DNA from: Sphingobacterium sp. N143
GTDB taxonomy: Bacteria > Bacteroidota > Bacteroidia > Sphingobacteriales > Sphingobacteriaceae
Assembly (NCBI RefSeq): GCF_030325625.1
Contig: NZ_JACAIS010000001.1
Coordinates: 124,001 to 188,000, forward strand
Reading direction: 5' to 3'
DNA: 64,000 nt
The notes beneath the pieces are model-generated. The model was not told the DNA's origin. It searched no databases and saw only the letters and a program-made list of their open reading frames with translations. Below, piece after piece: positions 39,483-49,057 of the stretch (position 1 is the stretch's first letter; every line of letters starts with the position of its first letter). The translations under genes and the position numbers were made by a program.

Positions 39483-39857
39483 ATGATTCCAGGAGAATTT
39501 TTTATTGCAGATGGCTATGTCATCTGTAACGAAGGTAGAGAAGTTACTACGATCACCGTAACGAATACTGGTGATAGACCGATTCAGGTGGGTTCACATT
39601 TTCACTTTTTTGAGGTGAACAAAATGATGGAGTTTGACCGTGCAAAAGCTTTTGGAAAGCGATTAAATATTATCGCAAGTACTGCTGTACGCTTTGAACC
39701 AGGTGAATCTAAAGAAGTGGAATTGGTTCCATATGCAGGTGCCCGTAGAATTTATGGACACAATGATCTGGTCAATGGAGATACCGAAACTGAAGTTGCG
39801 AAAGCAAATGCATTAAAAAAAGTGAAAGAACAAGGCTTTAAAAACATAATATCATGA
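39483..39857 (+). CDS. ureB: Urease beta subunit
   Basis: The 124-residue protein begins [11 protein letters not shown] and has the conserved [19 protein letters not shown] segment and the [18 protein letters not shown] segment. It overlaps ureC by four bases (ATGA). Confidence 0.98.
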   Translation: MIPGEFFIADGYVICNEGREVTTITVTNTGDRPIQVGSHFHFFEVNKMMEFDRAKAFGKRLNIIASTAVRFEPGESKEVELVPYAGARRIYGHNDLVNGDTETEVAKANALKKVKEQGFKNIIS

Positions 39858-41575
39858 GTTTAAAAGTTAGCAAAGTTAATTATAGTGCCATTTTTGGGCC
39901 AACAAGCGGAGACAAAATCCGTTTAGGAGATACAGATATTATTATCGAAGTAGAGAAAGATTACGCCTACTACGGCGATGAAGCAAAATTTGGAGGTGGT
40001 AAGACTGTACGTGATGGTATGTGCCAATCTTCCGTGCACACACGTGATGAGGGGACATTGGATATGGTGATCACTGACGCCATTGTCATTGATCACTGGG
40101 GTATTGTAAAGGGTGATATTGGTATTAAAGATGGAAAAATTGTAGGCGTAGGCCGTGCAGGAAATCCAGATACCATGGACAATATCACACCAAACATGAT
40201 TATTGGTGCTTCTACAGAAGTACACGGCGGATCAGGCTATATTTTAACCCCCGGTGGAATTGATACCCATATTCACTATATCAGCCCAACACAGGTTGAA
40301 ACTGCATTATATAGTGGGGTGACGACTATGATCGGAGGGGGGACAGGTCCTGCAGATGGTACCAATGCAACGACAGTAACACCCGGAAAATGGAATATCC
40401 GTCGTATGATGCAAGCTGTAGAAGATCTTCCAATGAATTTCGGTTTCTTTGGTAAGGGAAATGTGGGTACCGAACAACCAATTGTTGAACAGATTGAAGC
40501 AGGTGCCTTAGGTGTCAAAATTCACGAAGATTGGGGTGCAACTCCGGCTACTATTGACAGAGCATTGACTGTTGCTGACAAATACGATGTGCAAGTAGCT
40601 ATCCATACCGATACCTTAAATGAAGCTGGTTTCTTGGAAGATACCATTCAGGCGATCAATGGACGCGTGATTCACACGTTCCATACTGAAGGTGCTGGTG
40701 GTGGCCACGCTCCCGATATCATCAAATCTGCCATGTATCCTAATGTGTTACCGGCTTCGACAAATCCAACGCGTCCATTTACAAAAAATACCATTGACGA
40801 GCACCTGGATATGTTAATGGTCTGTCACCATTTAAGTAAAGAGATTCCTGAGGATGTTGCTTTTGCTGATTCACGTATCCGTCCTGAAACGATTGCCGCT
40901 GAAGATGTGTTGCAGGACCGTGGCGTGTTTAGTATCATGAGTTCAGATTCCCAAGCGATGGGCCGTGTTGGTGAAGTCATCACACGTACCTGGCAAACAG
41001 CTGACAAAATGAAAAAGCAAACCGGTGCATTAACAGAAGATGAAGCCAACGGAAATGACAACTTCCGTGCGCGTCGTTATGTTGCCAAGTATACGATCAA
41101 CCCTGCAATTGCACATGGTATTTCCAAATATGTAGGTTCTATTGAACCTGGAAAAATCGCCGATATGGTGATTTGGCGTCCAGCATTATTTGGTGTGAAA
41201 CCAGAAATCATTATCAAAGGAGGAATGATCATTGCCTCAAAAATGGGCGATGCAAATGCTTCAATTCCAACACCTCAACCCATCATTCTGAGAACAATGT
41301 TTGGCGGTCTGGGTAAAGCGGTTCATCACACATGTTACAACTTTGTGTCCAAAATCTCATTCGAGAATGGCATTAAAGAAGAATATGGATTAGCAAAGGG
41401 GCTACTTCCCGTAGAAAACTGTAGAAATATCTCCAAAAAAGATATGATCCACAATGATGCTACACCTGAAATTATCGTGAACCCTGAAAACTACGAAGTG
41501 AGCTTAGACGGAGAAATCCTGCGTTCTAAACCGATCGATACGGTTTCATTGGGACAACGTTACTTCTTGTTTTAG
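39854..41575 (+). CDS. ureC: Urease alpha (catalytic) subunit
   Basis: The 573-residue amidohydrolase holds the two nickel ions that hydrolyse urea to ammonia and carbamate. Visible active-site elements are HIHYISP (metal His pair near 138), K222 in GVKIHEDWG (the lysine carbamylated in the active enzyme), [10 protein letters not shown], the [13 protein letters not shown] metal His region and the mobile flap [22 protein letters not shown] with the catalytic His. All are intact. A hairpin follows the stop. Confidence 0.99.
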   Translation: MSLKVSKVNYSAIFGPTSGDKIRLGDTDIIIEVEKDYAYYGDEAKFGGGKTVRDGMCQSSVHTRDEGTLDMVITDAIVIDHWGIVKGDIGIKDGKIVGVGRAGNPDTMDNITPNMIIGASTEVHGGSGYILTPGGIDTHIHYISPTQVETALYSGVTTMIGGGTGPADGTNATTVTPGKWNIRRMMQAVEDLPMNFGFFGKGNVGTEQPIVEQIEAGALGVKIHEDWGATPATIDRALTVADKYDVQVAIHTDTLNEAGFLEDTIQAINGRVIHTFHTEGAGGGHAPDIIKSAMYPNVLPASTNPTRPFTKNTIDEHLDMLMVCHHLSKEIPEDVAFADSRIRPETIAAEDVLQDRGVFSIMSSDSQAMGRVGEVITRTWQTADKMKKQTGALTEDEANGNDNFRARRYVAKYTINPAIAHGISKYVGSIEPGKIADMVIWRPALFGVKPEIIIKGGMIIASKMGDANASIPTPQPIILRTMFGGLGKAVHHTCYNFVSKISFENGIKEEYGLAKGLLPVENCRNISKKDMIHNDATPEIIVNPENYEVSLDGEILRSKPIDTVSLGQRYFLF

Positions 41576-41589
41576 CCCTATAACTACTT

Positions 41590-41620
41590 TTTATGGCGTG
41601 AAGTAATTTCACGCCATAAA
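41590..41620. terminator. Perfect 13-bp hairpin after ureC
   Basis: Arms 41590-41602 and 41608-41620 are exact complements (TTTATGGCGTGAA and TTCACGCCATAAA) around a five-base loop. It lacks a following T run; it may be an mRNA-end or partial terminator separating ureABC from the accessory genes. Confidence 0.6.
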
Positions 41621-41932
41621 TACTGAAAAACATAATCATAACATCCGCATAAGACTTATTAAAGTGCTGAATGCTGCGTGATCGAAAGATGTATAAACAC
41701 AGTCAGCCTAAGTGGACACTTTAGTCTATGAGCTTACGAAGGAAAATACCGATGAAATACGTTGGTTTAGAAGTGCAAACACAGATAACTATGGAGTAGT
41801 ATGTGTGCTATAATAAAGCAAACTGCACCTAATGTGTTCATTAAACCAATGAAAGCAAACACGTATGTGTAATCATAGGCGAATGACATGGTCCAGATAT
41901 TCCATATGGTCTTTAAAAAGCAAAGCATATAT
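41621..41932. other. Gene-free stretch between ureC and the barrel protein
   Basis: About 310 bases without a convincing coding sequence. No TAnnTTTG box or copy of the shared operator was found. The downstream genes may be transcribed by read-through from ureC or from an unseen promoter. Confidence 0.4.
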
Positions 41933-42517
41933 ATGAAAAATTTAAAGATATTTTTAAGCTGCTGTCTAGCAATAGTCTGCTTTACAATACAATCTGCCTA
42001 TGCACAAAAAGGAGGGATCATGCTATATGGTTCATTGAATTATCATGAAACTGCAGATGGCCACCAATTCAGTGCGGCCCCATTGGGAGTGGGGTATTTT
42101 TTCAACAACAACATGAATGTCGGGTTAAACTACGGATTCAATACGTCTAAAAATACGGCATTGGACTTTACAGATCATTTTCATGAAGTCGGTCCCTTCT
42201 ATAGTAATACCTGGCCATTGAGTGAACACTTCATGTTAATAGGCCAAGTGGACGCACATTACCTTTGGGGAAATGAACATGTGGCGGATGCTGGCGGCGC
42301 CATGATTGACGGCAGCTATAATGGATACTTATTTCGAGTTTACCCGTTGGTGGGAATCAACTTGGGTAAAGGCTGGGCGCTAAAAGCAAAGGTGGCTGAG
42401 CTTTCTTACAAAAAGACCCACAGCAAAAATGCTGCAATTCCAAACGATCATGAAATCATCACCGGCATCAATGGTGCAACGGTAGGTTTGGGCCTGTCCA
42501 AAAATCTGTTCTTTTAA
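41933..42517 (+). CDS. Outer-membrane beta-barrel-like protein inside the urease operon
   Basis: Starting at MKNLKIFLSC, the 194-residue protein has a signal peptide ending SAYAQK and then alternating hydrophobic strands with a C-terminal NLFF, as in small outer-membrane barrels (OmpW/OmpX-like porin_OMP_bbrl size). Several His residues lie in loops (YHETADGHQ, TDHFHEV, DAHYLWGNEHV). An ATG at 41888 in frame adds 15 residues ahead of the signal and is less likely. UreE follows ten bases after the stop. A urea or nickel porin role is conceivable but inferred. Confidence 0.68.
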   Translation: MKNLKIFLSCCLAIVCFTIQSAYAQKGGIMLYGSLNYHETADGHQFSAAPLGVGYFFNNNMNVGLNYGFNTSKNTALDFTDHFHEVGPFYSNTWPLSEHFMLIGQVDAHYLWGNEHVADAGGAMIDGSYNGYLFRVYPLVGINLGKGWALKAKVAELSYKKTHSKNAAIPNDHEIITGINGATVGLGLSKNLFF

Positions 42518-42526
42518 GATTAAAAA

Positions 42527-43027
42527 ATGATTATTACAGAAATCACAAGGAATATCAATCGTGAGCATGTCGACAAACCGGTCGATTTGCTTGCTATAGA
42601 ATGGTATGAATCTACCAAACGTATTCAACGCCTACGTACGGAGAGAGGAATGGACATTGCCGTAAAATTATTGGGCAGCACTTCCTGTCTGCAAGATGGT
42701 GATATCTTGTTCGAAGATGACGATAAAATTGTTGTGGTAACGATCAAACCTTGTGAAGTCATACAAATCAAAGCGTCTGATTTTCTTCAAATCGCCTATG
42801 TCAGCAGTGAAATAGGAAACAAGCATTTGCCTCTCTTTGTAGAGGCAAATGAATTGCTGATGCCTTATGAACGGTCGATGTATGCATGGCTGACTAAAAA
42901 TGGATTTGACCCTATATGCTGTGAGCGGCAGTTACTGCGGCAGTTTAATGCAAACGTAGATCCAAAACATCATCAAAAGCTGAAGTTTTCAACTAAAAAT
43001 ATTCCCTTGTTCATCAAAGATAATTAA
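42527..43027 (+). CDS. ureE: Urease accessory protein UreE
   Basis: The 166-residue nickel chaperone has the N-terminal UreE domain (LAIEWYESTKRIQRLRTERGMDIAVKL) and C-terminal metal domain with EIGNKHLPLFVEANELLMPYERSM near 98-121; His in GNKHLPL is the conserved nickel ligand. The C-terminal tail has HH near 143 but is not His-rich. A second UreE is at 31796. An 11-bp inverted repeat lies inside the gene. Confidence 0.92.
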   Translation: MIITEITRNINREHVDKPVDLLAIEWYESTKRIQRLRTERGMDIAVKLLGSTSCLQDGDILFEDDDKIVVVTIKPCEVIQIKASDFLQIAYVSSEIGNKHLPLFVEANELLMPYERSMYAWLTKNGFDPICCERQLLRQFNANVDPKHHQKLKFSTKNIPLFIKDN

Positions 43028-43166
43028 GGAAGCAATGAAATGTCTTATGGCTGTTATTGCTGATTAGGGTTGATGTTAATGTCTGAAGAATTGCGGGTGA
43101 AGGTCAGTACTCTTATTGTCGAAAAGCATAGACTTTGAAGAGTAAATAAAAATGAACAAATAATTT

Positions 43167-43862
43167 ATGTCAATGAAAAATACTTTTCTGGGCAAATTAC
43201 TCCATTTAGCAGATCCTACGCTGCCAATCGGCGGATTTACCCATTCGAATGGATTGGAAACTTATGTACAACAGGGATTAGTCCATGATAAAGCGACTAC
43301 GGATAAATATGTGCGCCATAATCTATGGTACAACCTGAAGTATAATGATGCTGTTCTGATGAAACTGGCCTATGAAGCCACCTCAAAACAGGATCTGCCT
43401 ACTTTGATCGCTTTGGATCAGGAATGTACCGCATTAAAGAGCCCAAGGGAGATTCGTGAGGCCAGTAAAAAGTTGGGGCTGCGTATTTATAAAATATTTA
43501 GCCGGTACCAGCAAGAAGATTTTGTCATTGCCTGGGGCGATTTGATTCAACAGAAGAAAGTGGATAGCCATTACTGCCTGATGTATGGTATGCTGGCAGC
43601 TTTATTGGATATTCCACTTGAAGAAGCACTTCATGGCTTCTATTACAATGCCGCCATTACCATGGTAACAAATGCCGTTAAACTCGTGCCATTGGGACAA
43701 TTGGATGGTCAAGACGTACTCTTTGGCTTACATGATGACATCCTTGAACTTTGTCAGGAGACCTTATCCGTTGAAAGGAATTTAGTGGGCCTGTGCAATA
43801 TCGGATTCGATATCCGATGCATGCAACACGAACGATTATATTCTAGGGTTTATATCTCTTAA
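43167..43862 (+). CDS. ureF: Urease accessory protein UreF
   Basis: The 231-residue protein shows the UreF signature [22 protein letters not shown] near the N-terminus and is alpha-helical throughout, with the conserved [23 protein letters not shown] segment near 155-175. It forms the complex with UreD and UreG that guides nickel into urease. UreG starts five bases later. Confidence 0.96.
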   Translation: MSMKNTFLGKLLHLADPTLPIGGFTHSNGLETYVQQGLVHDKATTDKYVRHNLWYNLKYNDAVLMKLAYEATSKQDLPTLIALDQECTALKSPREIREASKKLGLRIYKIFSRYQQEDFVIAWGDLIQQKKVDSHYCLMYGMLAALLDIPLEEALHGFYYNAAITMVTNAVKLVPLGQLDGQDVLFGLHDDILELCQETLSVERNLVGLCNIGFDIRCMQHERLYSRVYIS

Positions 43863-43867
43863 AAAAA

Positions 43868-44512
43868 ATGAAAATGGAAAATAGAAAATATGTTAAAATA
43901 GGTGTGGGTGGCCCTGTGGGGTCCGGTAAAACTGCATTACTTGAACGATTGAGTAAACGTCTGATGAATGAGCTGGACCTGGCTGTCATTACCAATGACA
44001 TCTATACCAAAGAAGATGCCGAGTATATGGCGAAAAATAGCTTACTGCCACGCGAACGGATTATTGGTGTCGAAACCGGAGGCTGTCCGCATACAGCAAT
44101 ACGTGAAGACGCAAGTATGAATCTGGAAGCTGTGGATGAATTGGCCAGTCGTTTTCCAGATTTAGAATTGATTTTGATAGAAAGCGGGGGCGACAATTTA
44201 ACATCGACCTATAGTCCGGATCTTGCTGATATCACCATCTTCGTCATCGATGTGGCTGAAGGTGAAAAAATGCCGCGTAAAGGTGGGCCAGCAATCACAC
44301 GCTCAGACCTTTTGTTGATCAATAAAAAAGATTTGGCACCTTATGTAGGAGCAAGTTTGGAAGTTATGGAGCACGATGCCCGTAAGATGCGTAAAGGAGC
44401 ACCTTTTTTATTCTCCAACTTAAAAACAGGTGATGGTTTAGAAGAGATCGTTAGCTGGATTAAAAAATATGCCCTGCTTCAAGATATTGAAGAACCTAAT
44501 TTATTGCGTTAA
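43868..44512 (+). CDS. ureG: Urease accessory GTPase UreG
   Basis: The 214-residue G3E GTPase has P-loop GPVGSGKTA near residue 15-23, the nickel-binding CPH motif in [13 protein letters not shown], the ESGGDNL segment and the NKKDL G4 motif. It couples GTP hydrolysis to nickel transfer. It lies five bases after ureF and three bases before ureD. Confidence 0.98.
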   Translation: MKMENRKYVKIGVGGPVGSGKTALLERLSKRLMNELDLAVITNDIYTKEDAEYMAKNSLLPRERIIGVETGGCPHTAIREDASMNLEAVDELASRFPDLELILIESGGDNLTSTYSPDLADITIFVIDVAEGEKMPRKGGPAITRSDLLLINKKDLAPYVGASLEVMEHDARKMRKGAPFLFSNLKTGDGLEEIVSWIKKYALLQDIEEPNLLR

Positions 44513-44514
44513 TT

Positions 44515-45306
44515 ATGATTTGTTCTTTAGATATTAAAATAGCACATCGGGAAGGAAAATCATTTCTAAAAGATGCCTATGTCACACAACCATTTCGGAT
44601 CGTTCCTGTCGGACAATATCAAAAAGACAATGCCGCCTATTTGATGATTATGAGCTCGTCGCCGGGTTTGTTGGATGGAGATGATCATCGGCTTCAGGTA
44701 AACATCGCTCCCGGGGCAAAATTGCAGCTACAGACGCAGGCGTATCAACGCTTGTTCCACATGAAGGGAGGTTCTTCCCAAACGATGGAAGTAACGTTGG
44801 GAGAAGGAGCCGTTTTCTCTTATGTTCCACATCCAGTTGTACCACAACATTCTTCCCATTTCCTGAGCCACAATATCATCCGTCTCGCGTCAAACTGCCA
44901 TTTACTGCTCAGTGAAATTGTTACTTGTGGCCGAAAAATGTCTGGTGAAGAATTCAGGTATAATCATTTTCAAAACCTGACAGAATGCTATGTCAATGAA
45001 AAACTTGTCGTCAAAGACAATGTACTGCTTCAACCAGATCGGATGCCCATTCAGGATTTAGGTATCCTGGAGGGGTATACCCACCAGGGTACATTAATTT
45101 ATCTGAACAGTGCAGGTATGCAGCCCCATGAATGGATCGAAACATTCTATGAAAAATATGGTGAAACAAAAGATATTGCTTTTGGTATTAGCGCGCTGCA
45201 GCATGATGGTTTTATGGTCCGTGTATTGGGAAACGGAGCTGAACAGCTGTATCTACTGTTTAAAGAGATGCAAGCAGCATTATGGAGCAAATTATTCTTG
45301 AATTAA
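44515..45306 (+). CDS. ureD: Urease accessory protein UreD (UreH)
   Basis: The 263-residue protein has the UreD family pattern: VTQPFRIVPV near 20, SSPGLLDGDDHRLQVNIAPGAKLQLQTQAYQRLFHM near 43-78 and VFSYVPHPVVPQHSSHF near 100-116. It forms the scaffold between UreF/UreG and apo-urease. It follows UreG closely. In many operons ureD comes first; here it is last. Confidence 0.95.
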   Translation: MICSLDIKIAHREGKSFLKDAYVTQPFRIVPVGQYQKDNAAYLMIMSSSPGLLDGDDHRLQVNIAPGAKLQLQTQAYQRLFHMKGGSSQTMEVTLGEGAVFSYVPHPVVPQHSSHFLSHNIIRLASNCHLLLSEIVTCGRKMSGEEFRYNHFQNLTECYVNEKLVVKDNVLLQPDRMPIQDLGILEGYTHQGTLIYLNSAGMQPHEWIETFYEKYGETKDIAFGISALQHDGFMVRVLGNGAEQLYLLFKEMQAALWSKLFLN

Positions 45307-45372
45307 TTAATAAAACCGCATGGACTTAAAAGCCGCCTGAAGCGCATAAGTTCATGAAGTAATTACATACTG

Positions 45373-46263
45373 ATGAAAAATAATATTTTGGCTTTTATCA
45401 AAGCTTTTTTTAAAGGATTTGGACAGATCATGTTACAAGGTAACATATGGACAGGTATCTTATTTATAGGTGCTATTATTTACGATTCGACACTTATGGG
45501 ATTTGCCGGGATACTAGCCAACCTTGTTGGAATGATCACGGCCAAATTGATGAAGTTTGATGAAGATCACATCAATGATGGACTATTCGGGTTTAATGCT
45601 GCATTATATGGTATTGCTGTGGTCTTTTATTTTCAGACCAATGTTTGGGTATGGGTTGCACTGGTCATTGGATCTGCCTTGACCACAATACTGATGGGAT
45701 TGGCGCTAAAGAAAAATATTCCTGCATTTACCTTCCCGTTTATTATGATTACGTGGATCGCTTTATATGTATTGAGCATTCCTGAACTGGCCCTGCGCAC
45801 CGTACCTGAGCATTTCGTCGATATCGAAGAAATGGATGACTTCCTCATTGAAGGTCACGCATTCGGACAGGTTATATTTCAGGGAAGTTTGATCGCGGGA
45901 TTAGTCTTTTTCATTGGTGTATTTATCAGCAAGCCGATAGGAGCACTTTATGCTTTTGCTGCCGTGATCGTGAGTGTTTACATTTCTCATCACGGACATG
46001 AATCCAATGATATGACCAATAATGGGATCTTTAGTTTCAATGCCGTATTATGTGGCATCGCATTGAGTGGTCAGCGTGTTCGGGACGGCGTTTATGTACT
46101 TATTGCTGTCATCATTGCCACCTACCTAGACCACTTCTTGATCCATAATGGATGGACTGTTTTGACTTTTCCTTTTGTGGTTGCCATGTGGGTTATGGAA
46201 CCTGTCAAACGTCTGGACAACTGGTTGGTGACCAAGTTTTCCGGGACAACGGAAACACCGTAG
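45373..46263 (+). CDS. Urea transporter (UT family)
   Basis: The 296-residue membrane protein has two homologous halves, each with a HINDGLFGFNAALYGIAV/ MTNNGIFSFNAVLCGIAL motif, as in UT-type urea channels (Yut, ApUT, dvUT). About ten membrane helices are predicted by eye. It begins 66 bases after ureD and would bring urea to the cytosolic urease. Family identification is firm. Confidence 0.93.
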   Translation: MKNNILAFIKAFFKGFGQIMLQGNIWTGILFIGAIIYDSTLMGFAGILANLVGMITAKLMKFDEDHINDGLFGFNAALYGIAVVFYFQTNVWVWVALVIGSALTTILMGLALKKNIPAFTFPFIMITWIALYVLSIPELALRTVPEHFVDIEEMDDFLIEGHAFGQVIFQGSLIAGLVFFIGVFISKPIGALYAFAAVIVSVYISHHGHESNDMTNNGIFSFNAVLCGIALSGQRVRDGVYVLIAVIIATYLDHFLIHNGWTVLTFPFVVAMWVMEPVKRLDNWLVTKFSGTTETP

Positions 46264-46286
46264 TCCTTATGCTAAATTAAAATTTT

Positions 46287-47099
46287 ATGATGTTTAAATT
46301 TCGCCTAATAAAACTATTCCCAATAATACTCTTATTGGGAATTCAAATAAATATGGTATATGGACAAGTGAGTCCCCCAGGCTTGGGTAAAGCAAAGACA
46401 GCCTCTTGGTCAGTTTTGGGACTTCGACGCAAATTAGATAGTGCCGGTACAAAAGAAGCACTGACCTACATTGGCCTGGGAACTAAAAGTACCCCTGAAG
46501 ACTCAAATCCTTTCCATAAACAAGCAATTTGGGTTGTAAACCATGAAATCTATCACAAATTTGCCAAAAATCAACAATATAGCTATGCCCTGAGCTATCG
46601 CCGTCAGAATGTATACGATGCTGCTGCACCCTATCATAATGAAGGTGTCGAGCAAGAATTCAGATTATATGGACGTTATGCCTACACATTTGCCTTTGGC
46701 AGCCGATGGAAATGGAAAAATACACTCCGACAAGAGTTCAGGAAGTTTTTTACCGCCGATTTTCAAAAAGCAGAAGAAAATTTTCAACTCAGGACACGGC
46801 TAAAATCCCAGGTAAACTTTAAGATTTCGGATAAGAATAAACAGGAACTGGCGTTGAGTGCCGAAGGTTTATTCGCAATTAGTAAAATGTATGAGCCACA
46901 TAGTGCATGGTCGAGCTTTGGGTATAAAGAAACACGTCTGGGATTTTATTATATGACAGATATTCCAAAGACTCCTTTGCGACTAGATCTAGGGTATATG
47001 AATGACCTCATCAAAGGTTATGACAAAGTGGATTTTGGCGTGCATTATCTCGCGGTAGATTTAATTTGGAATCTGCCCTATAAAAAAGCCAAACATTAG
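46287..47099 (+). CDS. DUF2490-family outer-membrane protein
   Basis: The 270-residue protein has a signal peptide ending MVYGQV and a beta-rich body with repeated amphipathic strands rich in aromatic residues, as in DUF2490 (predicted barrel in Bacteroidota). It follows the urea transporter by 23 bases and overlaps the end of the convergent AraC gene by four bases. A role in urea or metal passage through the outer membrane is conceivable from position. Confidence 0.75.
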   Translation: MMFKFRLIKLFPIILLLGIQINMVYGQVSPPGLGKAKTASWSVLGLRRKLDSAGTKEALTYIGLGTKSTPEDSNPFHKQAIWVVNHEIYHKFAKNQQYSYALSYRRQNVYDAAAPYHNEGVEQEFRLYGRYAYTFAFGSRWKWKNTLRQEFRKFFTADFQKAEENFQLRTRLKSQVNFKISDKNKQELALSAEGLFAISKMYEPHSAWSSFGYKETRLGFYYMTDIPKTPLRLDLGYMNDLIKGYDKVDFGVHYLAVDLIWNLPYKKAKH

Positions 47100-47983
47100 T
47101 CCGACATAAACTTATGTTTTCGATAATCACTGGGTGAATACCCGGTGATTTTTTTAAATAGCCTTGTGAAATACGAGGGTGACTGGAATTTTAGTTCAAA
47201 TGCGATGCCGGCAATATCCCGGGTAGCATCCTGCAATAAGATTTGGCTATGTAAAATACTAATTTCACTGATCCATTGTTTTGGTGGTTTATTGGTTGCT
47301 TCCTTTACACATTTGTTGAGGTAATTCTCCGAAATATGCAATAGATTAGCATAAAACAATACATTTTTATGGTCAATGTGGAATTTTTGGACATATTCCC
47401 GAAAACGGAAAGCAATATCCAGTTGTCGGCTCATGGGAGCTTTGGTCTCAATATCCGATTTAATAACTTTCAATAAGATGCACTGCATCATCGAGATACA
47501 GACCTCCATGACCCTTCCTTCAGTGAAAAGTTCCTCTTCCAGTAGGATAAGCATCTGCTGGATCCAGTTGGCTACATGCGGTTTAAGGGTAGTGAAGGGA
47601 TGGGAATTGAAAAATTTAATGTCGTTTATTCCTAATTCAATATCCGTCACGATTTCATTTTCATAAACAACAAAAAAGCCTTCTACATCGTCTGAAATTG
47701 CCAAGGTAGCCGTAATATTACCCTGTTTGATGTTGATGACCTGATTTTCACTAAGGGTGTAGGAAGCAGTTTCCAGGTGCTGCGTCAATGAACCTTTAGT
47801 AACGAAAATAAGAAAATTGAATGTCGTCCTATAGGGGATGACAGGCATGACAATGCTTCTTAGATAGTTTTCAATGCGGTAGACTTGGATCTTATTCTCA
47901 TTGAATAAATTGTGTTCAGAAACATCAGGTAAGAATAGCTTTTTATATTCATAATTGTTGATGATCTTGATCGAATTTTTCAT
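47096..47983 (-). CDS. AraC-family transcriptional regulator
   Basis: The 295-residue protein has an N-terminal cupin-like sensing domain (about 30-140) and a C-terminal AraC HTH pair (about 190-290): HISENYLNKCVKEATNKPPKQWISE and IAGIAFELKFQSPSYFTRLFKKITGYSPSDYRK. It is convergent with the DUF2490 gene and at the edge of the urease island; it could regulate the island or be unrelated. Confidence 0.92.
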   Translation of the reverse strand: MKNSIKIINNYEYKKLFLPDVSEHNLFNENKIQVYRIENYLRSIVMPVIPYRTTFNFLIFVTKGSLTQHLETASYTLSENQVINIKQGNITATLAISDDVEGFFVVYENEIVTDIELGINDIKFFNSHPFTTLKPHVANWIQQMLILLEEELFTEGRVMEVCISMMQCILLKVIKSDIETKAPMSRQLDIAFRFREYVQKFHIDHKNVLFYANLLHISENYLNKCVKEATNKPPKQWISEISILHSQILLQDATRDIAGIAFELKFQSPSYFTRLFKKITGYSPSDYRKHKFMSD

Positions 47984-48179
47984 AGTCGTAAAACAAACCA
48001 GCGCCTACTGCAACTTAGAAAAAATAGTAGCGGAGGGTTAGACAAATATAACTAAAAGTTGTCGGAAAATAAGTGAAAATACAGACTTCTGCAGGCTATT
48101 TTTTTCCTATTTAGGACATCGATTGAAAGCAAATCTTTTGGCCAGGTACTATCGCTCTAAAGGATAGATAGGCTGTTTA

Positions 48180-48764
48180 TCATTTTTTTAAGAATTCATC
48201 AGTAAAATGTTGCTTTTTCTTTGTCTGATCAAATTTCGCTTGATTATAGACTGCTGACTTTCCTTTAGGTATTGATAACGAAGACCACTTTTGGTCCATG
48301 CACATTTTTCCGATATAAACGATTTGTCCAATGTGATAGGGGTAATGCGCTAGTTGACGTAAAATTGCTTCCATAACCGTATGCCCCTGATTTCGGATAT
48401 AAATGATACGTTGTAGATCTTCTTCCGATAAGGAGTCAAGTGCTTCAAAAAGACAGCTCCAGCCTTTATTCCAATGCGCTATCAGTTCTGCCCGGGTTGA
48501 CCATGTATTTTCAAATTCCATATCCCGATTTCTTCCAGCTTTCTCCCCATCAGCCGTTAGAAAATCAGTCCAACGGGAAAGTATATTTCCGCTCAAATGT
48601 TTGACAATGAGTGCGATACTGTTGCTGGATTCATTGAATTGCCAAAATAGCTGCTCATCAAGGAGTTGATCGAAAGTCTGATCGCCCAATGATTTGTAGT
48701 AATGAAATTGTTTGATGCTGCTTGCTAAGAAATTATCCATTGCCGGAAGTATTTTATAGTTCAT
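48180..48764 (-). CDS. DUF1572/DinB-like protein
   Basis: The 194-residue protein matches DUF1572, a DinB-superfamily four-helix bundle: SIKQFHYYKSLGDQTFDQLLDEQLFWQFNESSNSIALIVKHLSGN near the start and LRQLAHYPYHIGQIVYIGKM near 145. Three His (KHLSGN, AHWNKGW, HYPYHIGQ) could bind a metal. The ATG at 48764 was chosen because the longer frame begins at TTG. Function of the family is unclear; thiol transfer or detoxification has been shown for relatives. Confidence 0.82.
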   Translation of the reverse strand: MNYKILPAMDNFLASSIKQFHYYKSLGDQTFDQLLDEQLFWQFNESSNSIALIVKHLSGNILSRWTDFLTADGEKAGRNRDMEFENTWSTRAELIAHWNKGWSCLFEALDSLSEEDLQRIIYIRNQGHTVMEAILRQLAHYPYHIGQIVYIGKMCMDQKWSSLSIPKGKSAVYNQAKFDQTKKKQHFTDEFLKK

Positions 48765-48956
48765 GTACGTAGATTTCAAGATACGAAAATCAAATGAAAC
48801 CGTCAATAGTTAAGGTTATGCACTCATTTAGCTTGTTGTGCTTTCTACTTTGAAGTCACTTACACATCGTGATGGTTCCTTGATTATGATTTAGCATAAG
48901 TGGAGAAAAAGGATTGATCTCGTGAAGGACGGTATGAGCAAAATAAAAACGAACAA

Positions 48957-49055
48957 GATGGTATCTGGGAGGATACCATCCTGAGCGAACTAACATTAAA
49001 CATAAATAATAAACAGTATCTTTTCGGGAATGCCTTTGTAAGATATTCCCGAAAA
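48957..49055 (-). terminator. Two inverted repeats after the DUF2807 gene
   Basis: On the minus strand the DUF2807 stop is followed by a hairpin (arms 49045-49055 and 49021-49031, TTTTCGGGAAT with its complement) and then by a second perfect 9-bp hairpin (48957-48965 with 48972-48980). The second is followed on the minus strand by TTGTTCGTTTTTA, so it is the better terminator. Confidence 0.5.
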
Positions 49056-49057
49056 AA

